Assembly (NCBI GenBank): GCA_002352215.1
Contig: DEIB01000010.1
Span: 1 to 62,145 of the forward strand
Length of the DNA: 62,145 nt
From: Chthonomonas sp. UBA2785
GTDB lineage: Bacteria > Armatimonadota > Fimbriimonadia > Fimbriimonadales > Fimbriimonadaceae
Reading direction: 5' to 3'
In this document: piece after piece, positions 8,951 to 17,201 of the stretch
Layout of the letters: every line of letters starts with the position of its first letter
How positions within the stretch are numbered: position 1 is the stretch's first letter
Notes under the pieces: generated by a model
Seen by the model: only the letters and a program-made list of their open reading frames with translations
Database searches by the model: none
What the model was told of the DNA's origin: nothing
Translations under genes and position numbers: made by a program

Positions 8951-10533
8951 TCCTCGTCGGACGCATGCCCTTCGGGGCGCATCATCGGGAAGAACATCAC
9001 TTGCCGAATGTGGCGCGCCCCGGTCAGGAGCATCACCATGCGGTCCATCCCGATGCCGCAGCCGCCGGTGGGCGGCATGCCGCTCTCCAGGGCATAGAGG
9101 AAGTCCTCGTCCATCGGGTGCGCTTCATCGTCGCCACTGGCCCGCTCGGCCATCTGCGCCTGGAATCGCTCGCGCTGGTCAATCGGGTCGTTGATCTCGC
9201 TAAACGCATTGCAGATTTCTCGGCCCAGCACGTAGCCCTCAAATCGCCGGGTGAAGCCGGGCCGGTTCGGGTCCTTCTTGGCCAGCGGGCTCGTTTCCAG
9301 CGGGTAGCCGATCACGAACGAGGGCTCTTGCAGGTGCGGCTCCACAAAGACTTCAAGCAGCTTCTCAATCAAGCCACCCAGGTGGCGCTCTTCGTCCGCA
9401 TTGATGCGCTTGCCCGTCACCGGGTTCACCACGTTGCGGTTCTTCAGCGCGGCTTTGGCGTTCTCTAGTGAAGACAAGTCCTCAGCGGTCAGGCCGGAGT
9501 GCTCTTCGATAGCGGAAAGCAGGTCCACCCGGCGCCACGGCTTGCCAAAGTCCAGCACGACCTCATCTTCCGAGAAGCCTGCCACATCCTCCGAGACGAT
9601 GTCACCGTCTTGGCTTTCGCGCTTGATGCGCACCAGCGGACTGCCGAACACCTCGGTAGCCACGGTGCGGAAAAGGTCTTCCACCCGCTGCATCATCACC
9701 TCAAGGTCGGCGTAGGCTTCGTAGAATTCCAGCAACGTGAACTCGGGGTTGTGGCGATTGCTCACACCTTCATTGCGGAACACGCGCCCAATCTCGTACA
9801 CCCGGGGGATATCACCACACAGGATCCGCTTGAGGTAGAGCTCCAGCGAGATGCGCAGGTCCACTTCCAGGTCGTAGGCGTTGTAGTGCGCCGAAAAGGT
9901 GCGCGCCGCCGCGCCGCCCGCCTCTTGCTGCAGCATCGGGGTCTCGACTTCTAGATAGCCCCAGGCGTTGAAGCACCGCCGCACGGCCGTGACAATGCGA
10001 CTCCGGTCCACCAGGGTGCGCCGGGCATCGGGGTTTGTAATAAGGTCGAGGTGCCGGTGCCGGAACCGCACATTGGTGTCGGTCAGGCCGTACCACTGCT
10101 CCTCACCGCGCTGCTTGGGAATCGGCACCACGTGCAGTGACTTGCTGAGCGGCTTGAGTTCGCTCACTTGCAGGCTAGGTTCGCCGGTCTTGGTGATGAA
10201 GAGCGATCCCACCACGCCCAGGTGGTCACCCAGGTCCAGCAGATTCAGGGCTTCCCAGGCCGCTTCGTCAATGTCGTTCTTGCGTACGTAGATCTGGAAC
10301 CGGTCAGCTCCGTCACTAAGGTGAAGGAACTGCGACTTGCCCATTTCCCGGCGGCTGACAATGCGCCCGGCGAACGGAACGACCTCGCCCTCGCGTTGGG
10401 CGGTCGTGTCTTTAAGATTTTCGGCGGTTTCGGTAAATGGGAACGACTCCACGGCGTAGGGGTCGTAGCCAATTTCGCGCAGGCGAGCAAGCTTGCCCAG
10501 CCGAATCTCTCGTTCGTTGGCGTTGTCAGACAT
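8947..10533 (-). CDS. lysS: Lysyl-tRNA synthetase, class II
   Basis: A 528-residue enzyme that charges tRNA-Lys in the cytoplasm. The N-terminal OB fold (about 55-150) contains VVPFAGRIVSRREMGKSQF. The class II core has RHRHLDLI, motif 1 around VETPMLQQEAGGAAARTF, motif 2 RVFRNEGVSNRHNPEFTLLE and motif 3 GCGIGMDRMVMLLTG. The length is near the usual 500. TAGACT lies 9 nt upstream and no Shine-Dalgarno site is seen. The gene is convergent with the DUF192 gene with a 4-bp overlap. Confidence 0.96.
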   Translation of the reverse strand: MSDNANEREIRLGKLARLREIGYDPYAVESFPFTETAENLKDTTAQREGEVVPFAGRIVSRREMGKSQFLHLSDGADRFQIYVRKNDIDEAAWEALNLLDLGDHLGVVGSLFITKTGEPSLQVSELKPLSKSLHVVPIPKQRGEEQWYGLTDTNVRFRHRHLDLITNPDARRTLVDRSRIVTAVRRCFNAWGYLEVETPMLQQEAGGAAARTFSAHYNAYDLEVDLRISLELYLKRILCGDIPRVYEIGRVFRNEGVSNRHNPEFTLLEFYEAYADLEVMMQRVEDLFRTVATEVFGSPLVRIKRESQDGDIVSEDVAGFSEDEVVLDFGKPWRRVDLLSAIEEHSGLTAEDLSSLENAKAALKNRNVVNPVTGKRINADEERHLGGLIEKLLEVFVEPHLQEPSFVIGYPLETSPLAKKDPNRPGFTRRFEGYVLGREICNAFSEINDPIDQRERFQAQMAERASGDDEAHPMDEDFLYALESGMPPTGGCGIGMDRMVMLLTGARHIRQVMFFPMMRPEGHASDED

Positions 10534-10561
10534 GACTTCGTGAGTCTACAGAACCCTCGCC

Positions 10562-10601
10562 AAAACAAACTGGCCCGGTCCCGCAAAGGGAGCCGAGCCA
10601 G
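10562..10601 (-). terminator. Rho-independent terminator of the fasciclin gene
   Basis: On the minus strand CTGGCTCGG pairs with CCGGGCCAG over nine pairs, with one G-U, and is followed by TTTGTTTT. It lies 24 nt after the fasciclin stop. Confidence 0.88.
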
Positions 10602-10625
10602 ATCGTGAGGAAGGGAAGGAGAGGC

Positions 10626-11180
10626 TTAGCCGCCGCAGGTGCTGGTGTGCACCACGGTGTTGGAAGCCTTGGCCTGCGTACCCGCGGCCGGCGGCACCAG
10701 CACGCCGTCGATCACGTGGATCACGCCGTTCTTGGCCATGATGTCCGTCTTGATCACGTTGACGTTGTTGATGCGCACCTTACCGTTCACCACCTTGATG
10801 TCCAGAGTCTGAGCGGCGTTGTTCACCTTCAGGGCCGTCTTGGCCTTCAGCGGGGCGGCGTCGATCACTTGGTGGGCGGTCACCTTGCCCGGCACCACGT
10901 GGTAGAGCAGAACGTTGGTCAGCAGGGCCTTGTCGCTCACCACGGCGTCCACGGTGGCCTTCGGCAGCTTGGCAAAGGCGTCGTTGGTCGGGGCGAACAC
11001 AGTGAAGGGGCCTTCACTCTTCAACGTGTCGACCAGGCCGGCCTGCTTGACGAGGCTGACGAGGGTGGAGAAGTTCGAATCGCCGGCGGCGATGTCCACG
11101 ATATCCTTGGTCGGGGCGGCGGCAACGGCCACGCTGGCAATGGCGGCAACGGCCAGGGTGCTGGTGATGAGAGTCTTCAT
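10626..11180 (-). CDS. Secreted fasciclin (FAS1) domain protein
   Basis: A 184-residue protein with a Sec signal peptide (hydrophobic about 3-20, AVAAAPT cleavage region) and one FAS1 domain. FAS1 hallmarks are FSTLVSLVKQAGLVDTL, GPFTVFAPTNDAFAKLP (H1 box) and LYHVVPGKV, ending with NGVIHVIDGVLVPP (H2 box). FAS1 domains mediate adhesion in many organisms; the partner here is unknown. The tail carries one Cys (TCGG). ATG 11180 is chosen over an upstream extension because AGGA lies about 9 nt before it and the signal peptide starts there. Confidence 0.88.
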   Translation of the reverse strand: MKTLITSTLAVAAIASVAVAAAPTKDIVDIAAGDSNFSTLVSLVKQAGLVDTLKSEGPFTVFAPTNDAFAKLPKATVDAVVSDKALLTNVLLYHVVPGKVTAHQVIDAAPLKAKTALKVNNAAQTLDIKVVNGKVRINNVNVIKTDIMAKNGVIHVIDGVLVPPAAGTQAKASNTVVHTSTCGG

Positions 11181-11386
11181 GGTTGTGATCCTGATTGGGT
11201 CCGCAGAGTCGTCTCTGCTGGCGTTATCTACAGGGCCAGGATGATGCGTCTCAGCAAGACCCATCAGCGTAAAATGATGTTTATTCCGCAATTCTGGGGC
11301 ATAGGACAGGGAACCGGCGGGAACTTTTCGCATCCTCTTGGTCAGTCCCTTCGTCCTATATTGCAGGCGCTTCCCCCCAAAGGGCC

Positions 11387-11416
11387 TTGATGTTGCGCCT
11401 GATTCAGGTCTATAAT
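11387..11416 (+). promoter_or_regulatory. Putative promoter of the str/S10 ribosomal cluster
   Basis: TTGATG (11387-11392), an 18-nt spacer and a perfect TATAAT (11411-11416). It is the best sigma-70-type promoter I can see before rpsL and would leave a leader of about 165 nt. Confidence 0.65.
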
Positions 11417-11516
11417 CGCCCCTGCGACTGACTCGCTGTCGGTCGTATTCCGTCTAGGAGTGACCTCTCGGGCAGTAGATCGGTTAGACAACGAGTCGTT
11501 CCATCTGTGGTCCGGG

Positions 11517-11547
11517 GGGCCGTGCGTCAGAAAATGGTGCACGGCCC
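11517..11547 (+). promoter_or_regulatory. Leader hairpin upstream of rpsL
   Basis: GGGCCGTGC and GCACGGCCC form a perfect 9-bp stem with a 13-nt loop, 40 nt before the rpsL ATG. There is no T-tract after it, so it is more likely a regulatory or protein-binding structure than a terminator. Confidence 0.5.
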
Positions 11548-11587
11548 TTATCACGTTCTAGGCAGCACCGCAAAGTAAGAGAGAACA

Positions 11588-11968
11588 ATGCCGACCGTAA
11601 ACCAATTGGTCCGTAAAGGGCGAACGTCATCGCCCGTGAAGTCGAAATCGCCGGCGCTGAAGAACAACCCGTTCAAGCGTGGCGTGTGCACGGTTGTGCG
11701 CATCATGACCCCCAAGAAGCCGAACTCGGCCCAGCGCAAGGTCGCTCGTGTTCGCTTGGTTAATGGCATTGAAGTCACTGCTTACATCCCCGGTGTGGGT
11801 CACAACCTGCAAGAGCACTCGGTGGTTCTGGTTCGAGGTGGTCGTGTGAAGGACCTCCCCGGCGTGCGCTACCACATCGTGCGTGGCACCCAGCAAACCG
11901 CGGGCGTCAACAATCGAAGTCAGAGCCGCTCCAAGTACGGCACCAAGCGACCCAAGAAGGCGAAGTAA
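11588..11968 (+). CDS. rpsL: 30S ribosomal protein S12
   Basis: A 126-residue decoding-centre protein. Conserved blocks MTPKKPNSAQRKVARVRL, VRGGRVKDLPGVRYH and RSQSRSKYGTKRPK are present. The lysines in TPKKPNS and GGRVKDLPG, whose mutation commonly gives streptomycin resistance, are unmutated. It is first in the str block, followed by rpsG 6 nt after its stop. Confidence 0.98.
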   Translation: MPTVNQLVRKGRTSSPVKSKSPALKNNPFKRGVCTVVRIMTPKKPNSAQRKVARVRLVNGIEVTAYIPGVGHNLQEHSVVLVRGGRVKDLPGVRYHIVRGTQQTAGVNNRSQSRSKYGTKRPKKAK

Positions 11969-11974
11969 AGAATC

Positions 11975-12445
11975 ATGCCCCGCAAAGGACCAGCCCCCAG
12001 CCGAGTCATCCTGCCGGACCCCGTGTACGGTAGTGAACTCCTTCAGCGCTTTATCAACCGCCTCATGCTTGATGGCAAGAAGGTGAAGGCCGAAGACATC
12101 GTTTACACCGCGCTCAAGAACGCCGCCGAAAAGGTGGGCGATGAGCCGCTGGAAGTTTTCGACAAGGCCCTCAGCAACATCATGCCGGGTGTGGAAGTGC
12201 GCCCGCGACGCGTCGGTGGACAGACCTACCAGGTCCCCATGGACGTTCGTCCCGAGCGACGCCGGACCTTGGCCCTGCGATGGCTTGTGACTTTTTCGCG
12301 CAAGCGCTCTGGAAAGTCCATGATTGACAAGCTGACCGCCGAATTTGTGGACGCCTACAACAACACGGGCAACGCCGTGAAGAAGAAGGAAGACACCCAC
12401 AAGATGGCCGACGCCAACAAGGCTTACAGCCACTACCGATTCTAA
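11975..12445 (+). CDS. rpsG: 30S ribosomal protein S7
   Basis: A 156-residue primary 16S rRNA binder that nucleates the 30S head. It starts MPRKGPAPSR and contains DPVYGSELLQRFINRLMLDG, VEVRPRRVGGQTYQVP and FTHYRF-like end YSHYRF. The length is standard. It lies between rpsL and fusA in the canonical str order. Confidence 0.98.
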   Translation: MPRKGPAPSRVILPDPVYGSELLQRFINRLMLDGKKVKAEDIVYTALKNAAEKVGDEPLEVFDKALSNIMPGVEVRPRRVGGQTYQVPMDVRPERRRTLALRWLVTFSRKRSGKSMIDKLTAEFVDAYNNTGNAVKKKEDTHKMADANKAYSHYRF

Positions 12446-12466
12446 TCCTCAGAAGAGCCCTTAATC

Positions 12467-14620
12467 ATGCCCCGATCCCACCCTATCGAACGCGTCCGGA
12501 ACATTGGTATTGCTGCGCACATTGACGCAGGGAAGACCACCACGACCGAGCGCATCCTGTATTACGCTGGCCGCACGCACAAGATCGGTGAAGTTCACGA
12601 TGGCGCCGCCACGATGGACTGGATGGAGCAAGAACAAGAGCGAGGCATTACGATCACCTCGGCCGCTACCTCGTGCTTCTGGCGCGAAGGCTTCAACGCC
12701 GCTGATCCCGATGCCAGTAAGGACACGCCGGAGTTCAAGATCAACATCATTGACACCCCGGGCCACGTGGACTTTACGGTGGAAGTGGAACGCTCCCTGC
12801 GCGTGCTGGACGGCCTGGTGGCGGTCTACTGCGCCGTGGGTGGCGTGCAGCCGCAATCGGAAACCGTATGGCGCCAAGCCAACAAGTACGGCGTCCCGCG
12901 CATTGCCTACATCAACAAGATGGACCGTCTGGGGGCGGACTTCTACTCGGTGGTGCAGCGCATGCGCGACCGACTGGGTGCCAATGCAACGCCGATCGTG
13001 ATTCCGATCGGTGCGGAAAGCGATTTCAAGGGCTACGTGGACCTCATGACCATGAAGGCCACGCGCTACACCTCGGACGACGGTAAGCAGTACGAAGTGG
13101 TGGACATTCCGGCCGAAATGGCGGACCAAGCCGCTGAATACCGCGAAAAGCTGATCGAAGCGATTTCGGATATGGACGACTCCATCATGGAGCGGTTCCT
13201 GATGGGCGAAGAAATCCCGCTCCAGGAGCTGAAGGATGCGCTGCGCGCGGGCACAATTGCCGGCAAGATCGTGCCGGTGCTCTGCGGTTCGTCCTTTAAG
13301 AACAAGGGCGTGCAAGCGCTGCTTGACTCCGTGGTTTGCTACCTGCCGTCGCCGCTTGACGTGCGCATGACGACGGGTCTGGATCCGGACACCGAAGAAG
13401 AAGTCACCCGCAAGCCGGAAGACTCTGAGCCGTTCACGGCTCTGGCCTTCAAGATCATGTCGGACAAGTTCGTGGGTCGTCTCACGTTCCTCCGCGTGTA
13501 CTCGGGTGTCCTCAAGAAGGGCAGCCAAGTCTCGGTTTGCTACCGCGACCCGCACACCAACGACCTCCGCGTTCGCAACGAGCGCATTGGCCGAATCCTG
13601 GAAATGCACGCCAACAAGCGTGAAGAGCTGGATGAAGTGGTGGCCGGGGAAATCGTGGGCGTGATTGGTCTCAACGACGTCCGCACGGGTTACTCCATCT
13701 GCGATTCGAACAATCCGCTGGCGCTGGAAAGCATCAAGTTCCCCGAACCGGTTATCCAGGTCGCGGTGGAGCCGAAGAGCCGCGCCGACCAAGAAAAGCT
13801 GGGCACCAGCCTGCAGCGCTTGGCCGAAGAGGACCCGACGTTCCGCGTGCAAACCGACCCGGAAAGCGGTCAGACGATCATCTCGGGGATGGGCGAACTC
13901 CACCTCGAAATCATCGTGGACCGACTCAACCGCGAGTTCGGCGTGCAGGCCAACCAAGGGAAGCCGCAGGTGGCCTACCGAGAAACGGTCCAGGGCGGCG
14001 CCAGTGCCGACGGGAAGTTCATCAAGCAAACCGGTGGTTCGGGTCAGTACGGCCACTGTATCCTTGAGATCGCCCCGCTGGAAGCCGGATCCGGGTTCAT
14101 TTTTGAAAACAAGACGGTCGGGGGGACGGTTCCGCGTGAATACATCCCGGCGATCGAAAAGGGCGTGCGCGAAGCCCTGAACAACGGCGTGATGGCGGGT
14201 TATCCGGTGGTGGACGTAAAGGTCGCCGTAACCGGTGGTTCGTACCACGACGTTGACTCGAACGAAAACGCGTTTAAGCAGGCTGCGATCATTGGCTTCA
14301 AGGAAGCCATGAAGAAGGCCAAGCCGGTTCTCAAGGAACCGATCATGCACGTAGAAGTCACCACTCCCGAAGACAATGTCGGGGATGTGGTCGGCGACCT
14401 CAATAGCCGCCGAGGTCGTATCGAAGGGATGAACAGTGGTCTGGGGGGTGTGACTATCGTCACGGCTCACGTACCGCTGGCGGAGATGTTTGGGTATGTT
14501 ACGACGCTCCGCTCACTCACTCAGGGGCGCGCCACGCCGAACGTGACGCCTTCCCACTATGAGGAAGTCCCGACTAACATCGCCAACGAAATCGTGGCGA
14601 AGGCCCAAAGCGGCGGCTAA
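12467..14620 (+). CDS. fusA: Elongation factor G
   Basis: A 717-residue translocation GTPase. The G domain has G1 AHIDAGKTTTTERILYYAG, G3 IIDTPGHVDFTVEVERSLR (split between them by the switch I region RGITITSAA) and G4 NKMDRLGAD. Domain IV and V blocks such as GQYGHCILEIAPL, GYPVVDVKV and MFGYVTTLRSLTQGR are present. It is slightly longer than E. coli EF-G (704). A single fusA is visible here. Third gene of the str block. Confidence 0.98.
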   Translation: MPRSHPIERVRNIGIAAHIDAGKTTTTERILYYAGRTHKIGEVHDGAATMDWMEQEQERGITITSAATSCFWREGFNAADPDASKDTPEFKINIIDTPGHVDFTVEVERSLRVLDGLVAVYCAVGGVQPQSETVWRQANKYGVPRIAYINKMDRLGADFYSVVQRMRDRLGANATPIVIPIGAESDFKGYVDLMTMKATRYTSDDGKQYEVVDIPAEMADQAAEYREKLIEAISDMDDSIMERFLMGEEIPLQELKDALRAGTIAGKIVPVLCGSSFKNKGVQALLDSVVCYLPSPLDVRMTTGLDPDTEEEVTRKPEDSEPFTALAFKIMSDKFVGRLTFLRVYSGVLKKGSQVSVCYRDPHTNDLRVRNERIGRILEMHANKREELDEVVAGEIVGVIGLNDVRTGYSICDSNNPLALESIKFPEPVIQVAVEPKSRADQEKLGTSLQRLAEEDPTFRVQTDPESGQTIISGMGELHLEIIVDRLNREFGVQANQGKPQVAYRETVQGGASADGKFIKQTGGSGQYGHCILEIAPLEAGSGFIFENKTVGGTVPREYIPAIEKGVREALNNGVMAGYPVVDVKVAVTGGSYHDVDSNENAFKQAAIIGFKEAMKKAKPVLKEPIMHVEVTTPEDNVGDVVGDLNSRRGRIEGMNSGLGGVTIVTAHVPLAEMFGYVTTLRSLTQGRATPNVTPSHYEEVPTNIANEIVAKAQSGG

Positions 14621-14641
14621 AAACAGGAGAAACTGAAAGTC

Positions 14642-15853
14642 ATGGCACGGCAAAAGTTCGAACGAACGAAACCTCACGTCAACATTGGGACGATCGGCCA
14701 CGTCGACCACGGGAAGACCACTCTGACCGCGGCGATCACGGGCGTCCTCGCGGCTAAGGGTCTGGCAAAGGCCCGCGCTTACGACGAAATCGACTCGGCG
14801 CCCGAAGAAAAGGCCCGTGGGATTACGATCAACATTTCGCACCAGGAATACGAAACGGAAGCGCGTCACTACGCGCACGTGGACTGTCCTGGCCACGCGG
14901 ACTTCATCAAGAACATGATCACCGGTGCCGCCCAGATGGACGGCGCGATCCTGGTGGTTGCGGGTACTGACGGTCCGATGCAGCAAACGCGCGAGCACAT
15001 CCTGCTCGCTCGCCAGGTTGGCGTCCCCTACATCACGGTCTTCATCAACAAGGTTGACCAAGTGGACGACGAAGAACTGCTCGACCTCGTCGAAATGGAA
15101 GTTCGTGAGCTGCTCAGCAAGTACGGCTTCGATGGCGACAACGCTCCCATCGTTCGTGGTTCCGCCCGCAAGGCGCTGGACCAAGTCGAAAGCGGCAACG
15201 TCAACTTCGACAGCCCCGAAGTCAAGCCGATTCTTGACCTGATGGCGGGCGTGGACAGCTACATCCCGACGCCGGAGCGCGACAAGGATAAGCCGTTCCT
15301 GATGGCCGTCGAAGACGTGTTCACCATCACGGGTCGCGGTACGGTTGCCACGGGTCGTGTCGAACGCGGTCAGCTGCGCTCGATGGAAGAAGTCGAAATC
15401 ATCGGCCTCCGCGAAGACGCCATCAAGACGGTGTGCACGGGTGTGGAAATGTTCCGCAAGACCCTGGACTACTGCGAAGCGGGCGACAACGTCGGCCTCC
15501 TGGTCCGCGGTGTGGACCGCACGGCCATCGAACGTGGCATGTGCGTGGTGAAGCCGGGCTCCATCAAGCCGCACACCAAGTTCGACGCGCAAGTCTACGT
15601 CCTGTCGAAGGATGAAGGTGGTCGCCACAAGCCGTTCCAAACGGGTTACCGACCGCAGTTCTACTTCCGCACCACCGACGTGACCGGTACGCTCTCGCTG
15701 CCGGACGGCGTCCAGCTGGTGATGCCGGGCGAAAACGTGACGATGACCGTTGAACTCATTCAACCGATCGCCATGGAAGAAGGCTCGAAGTTCGCCATCC
15801 GCGAGGGTGGCCGAACGGTCGGCGCCGGCGCCATCACGAAGGTCCACCTGTAA
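14642..15853 (+). CDS. tuf: Elongation factor Tu
   Basis: A 403-residue GTPase that delivers aminoacyl-tRNA. It has GHVDHGKTTLTAAI, RGITINISHQEYET, DCPGHADFIKNM and NKVDQVDDEELLDLVE. The last domain ends REGGRTVGAGAITKV. A small insertion follows residue 180 (ESGNVNFDSPEVKP). AGGAG lies upstream within ACAGGAGAAACTGAAAGTC. It closes the classical str block. Confidence 0.98.
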   Translation: MARQKFERTKPHVNIGTIGHVDHGKTTLTAAITGVLAAKGLAKARAYDEIDSAPEEKARGITINISHQEYETEARHYAHVDCPGHADFIKNMITGAAQMDGAILVVAGTDGPMQQTREHILLARQVGVPYITVFINKVDQVDDEELLDLVEMEVRELLSKYGFDGDNAPIVRGSARKALDQVESGNVNFDSPEVKPILDLMAGVDSYIPTPERDKDKPFLMAVEDVFTITGRGTVATGRVERGQLRSMEEVEIIGLREDAIKTVCTGVEMFRKTLDYCEAGDNVGLLVRGVDRTAIERGMCVVKPGSIKPHTKFDAQVYVLSKDEGGRHKPFQTGYRPQFYFRTTDVTGTLSLPDGVQLVMPGENVTMTVELIQPIAMEEGSKFAIREGGRTVGAGAITKVHL

Positions 15854-15861
15854 GACCAATC

Positions 15862-15889
15862 GCCCCCGGGTTCACTGGAGCCCGGGGGC
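15862..15889 (+). terminator. GC-rich hairpin between tuf and rpsJ
   Basis: GCCCCCGGG and CCCGGGGGC form a perfect 9-bp stem with a 10-nt loop, followed by AAGCTTTT. The weak T-tract suggests partial termination, tuning rpsJ below tuf, rather than a full stop. Confidence 0.6.
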
Positions 15890-15908
15890 AAGCTTTTGAG
15901 AACAAAAC

Positions 15909-16220
15909 ATGTCCGCACCTACCATCCGAATTCGCATCCGCGCTTACGACCACCGCATCTTGGATCAAAGCGCTGAGAAGATCACTGATACCGCGAAGCG
16001 CACTGGCGCCCGCTTGGCCGGCCCCGTGCCCCTGCCGACTCGCATTCGCCGCTTCTGCGTCATCCGTGGTCCCCACATTGACAAGGAGTCCATGGAGCAC
16101 TTTGAGCTGCGCACTCACAGCCGACTCATTGATATCCATGAACCCACCAACAAGACGATTGACGCTCTGATGCGGCTCGACCTGAGCAGCGGCGTCGATA
16201 TCGAAATCAAGACGGTTTAA
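15909..16220 (+). CDS. rpsJ: 30S ribosomal protein S10 (NusE)
   Basis: A 103-residue protein of the 30S head that also acts in antitermination. It has IRIRAYDHRILDQSAEKI, GPVPLPTRIRRFCVIRGPH, EHFELRTHSRLIDI and ends with SGVDIEIKTV. It is separated from the rest of the S10 block by a strong terminator-like hairpin and a leader of about 300 nt, which is unusual. Confidence 0.98.
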   Translation: MSAPTIRIRIRAYDHRILDQSAEKITDTAKRTGARLAGPVPLPTRIRRFCVIRGPHIDKESMEHFELRTHSRLIDIHEPTNKTIDALMRLDLSSGVDIEIKTV

Positions 16221-16240
16221 TCGGTTCGCGGACCGTTTCT

Positions 16241-16279
16241 GGGAGTTGCTTGGCCACCGGCCAGGGAGCTCCCTTTTTT
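16241..16279 (+). terminator. Strong terminator/attenuator after rpsJ
   Basis: A stem of about 15 bp (16241-16255 with 16259-16273), with one mismatch and a few G-U pairs, is capped by a 3-nt loop and followed by six T. It lies 20 nt after the rpsJ stop, inside what is normally one operon. Confidence 0.9.
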
Positions 16280-16572
16280 GTCCAACTCTGGCGAGAATTC
16301 AGCCCTCGTCTCGCGTTCCAGCCACCCTCAGCAGGAGGGCAGTCCTAGTCTGGTAGGTCATCCGGGGGGATATCGGCCCTTACCTCGCCGTAAGGCCCCT
16401 TTCAGCGGGTATCTTCTCAAGTCCGCGCCTTCGTGTGCGGACCATTTCTAAGCCGGAGAACTTCATACGCTCTCTTTGCGGGCATCCCTGAGATCAACCT
16501 TGGGGCAAGGCCAACTGAGGAATCAGACGCAACAGAGGGGCGGGAAGAAGCGCCGGTACGAGGTTGAATACT
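16280..16572 (+). promoter_or_regulatory. Structured leader region upstream of rplC
   Basis: About 290 nt without a coding sequence. It contains at least three hairpins: CCCTC-AGCAG-GAGGG near 16325-16339, CTTAC-CTCGCC-GTAAG (16379-16394, extended by GGC/GCC), and GTCCGC/GCGGAC (16421-16442, extended by G-U and C-G). The terminator before it and the RNA structure suggest a separately initiated and possibly autoregulated transcript. I could not identify a confident promoter in it. Confidence 0.5.
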
Positions 16573-17199
16573 TTGATTCCAGGAATCTTAGGGACGAAAG
16601 TGGGCATGACGCACGTCTTCGCAGAAGACGGGCGAATGATCCCGGTCACCGTCATTCAGGCGGGGCCGGTGCATGTCACCCAGATCAAGTCCACCGACAA
16701 GGAAGGCTACAACGCCGTCCAAGTCGGGTTTGAAGAAATCAGCGACAAGCGCCTGACCTACCCGAAGTACGGGCATCTCAAGAAGGCAGGCCTTACGACC
16801 AATCTGCGGTTTTTGCGCGAGTTCCGGGTGGACGATCCGTCGTCCTTCTCGCTCGGGCAGACCATTGATGCCTCGATCTTTGCCGATGGCGAAGACGTCC
16901 ACGTGACGGGCATCAGCAAGGGACGCGGCTTTGCCGGGGGTGTGAAGCGCTACGGCTTCAAGGGTCAGCACATGACCCACGGTTACATGACCCACCGCCG
17001 CCCGCTCTCCAACGGTGCCACGGGCCCGCAGCGCGTCTTTAAGGGTTCGCGCCGGCCGGGTCACATGGGCGACGATCAAGTCACCCAAAAGGGCCTGAAG
17101 GTGGTGAAGGTGGATGCCGAACGCAACCTGATCTTGGTGAGCGGCAGCGTGCCGGGCGCCAACGGCACCCTCGTGACGATTAAGAAGGTGGCCAAGTAA
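16573..17199 (+). CDS. rplC: 50S ribosomal protein L3
   Basis: An assembly-initiator protein that binds the 3' part of 23S rRNA. It begins IPGILGTKVGMTHVF and contains the methylatable-Gln region RGFAGGVKRYGFKG, GHMGDDQVTQKGLKVVKVD and PGANGTLVTIKK. TTG 16573 is preferred because GAGG (16560-16563) lies 9 nt upstream and the protein then starts as L3 usually does. TTG 16564 would add three residues. First gene of the second part of the cluster. Confidence 0.96.
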   Translation: MIPGILGTKVGMTHVFAEDGRMIPVTVIQAGPVHVTQIKSTDKEGYNAVQVGFEEISDKRLTYPKYGHLKKAGLTTNLRFLREFRVDDPSSFSLGQTIDASIFADGEDVHVTGISKGRGFAGGVKRYGFKGQHMTHGYMTHRRPLSNGATGPQRVFKGSRRPGHMGDDQVTQKGLKVVKVDAERNLILVSGSVPGANGTLVTIKKVAK

Positions 17200-17201
17200 C
17201 C

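Larger units (their letters stand above)
11181..11587. other. 407-nt intergenic region between fasciclin gene and rpsL
   Basis: Divergent control region. Near the fasciclin gene it holds a perfect GCAGAG-TCGT-CTCTGC hairpin (11203-11218) in the probable 5' leader. Toward rpsL it holds a clear promoter (11387-11416) and a leader of about 165 nt with a 9-bp hairpin. No coding sequence is convincing here. Confidence 0.7.

Noticed and set aside
10605..11390. 261-codon plus-strand frame opposite the fasciclin gene
   Set aside because: The minus-strand protein has a signal peptide, FAS1 motifs, a Shine-Dalgarno site and a terminator; the plus frame is its shadow.
12461..14470. 669-codon open frame antisense to fusA
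   Set aside because: It is a shadow of the GC-rich codon bias of fusA: no domain, no start signal, and the sense gene is beyond doubt. The same applies to long antisense frames over tuf (14513-15859), rpsC/rplV (19409-21070) and the M3 peptidase (44248-45708).
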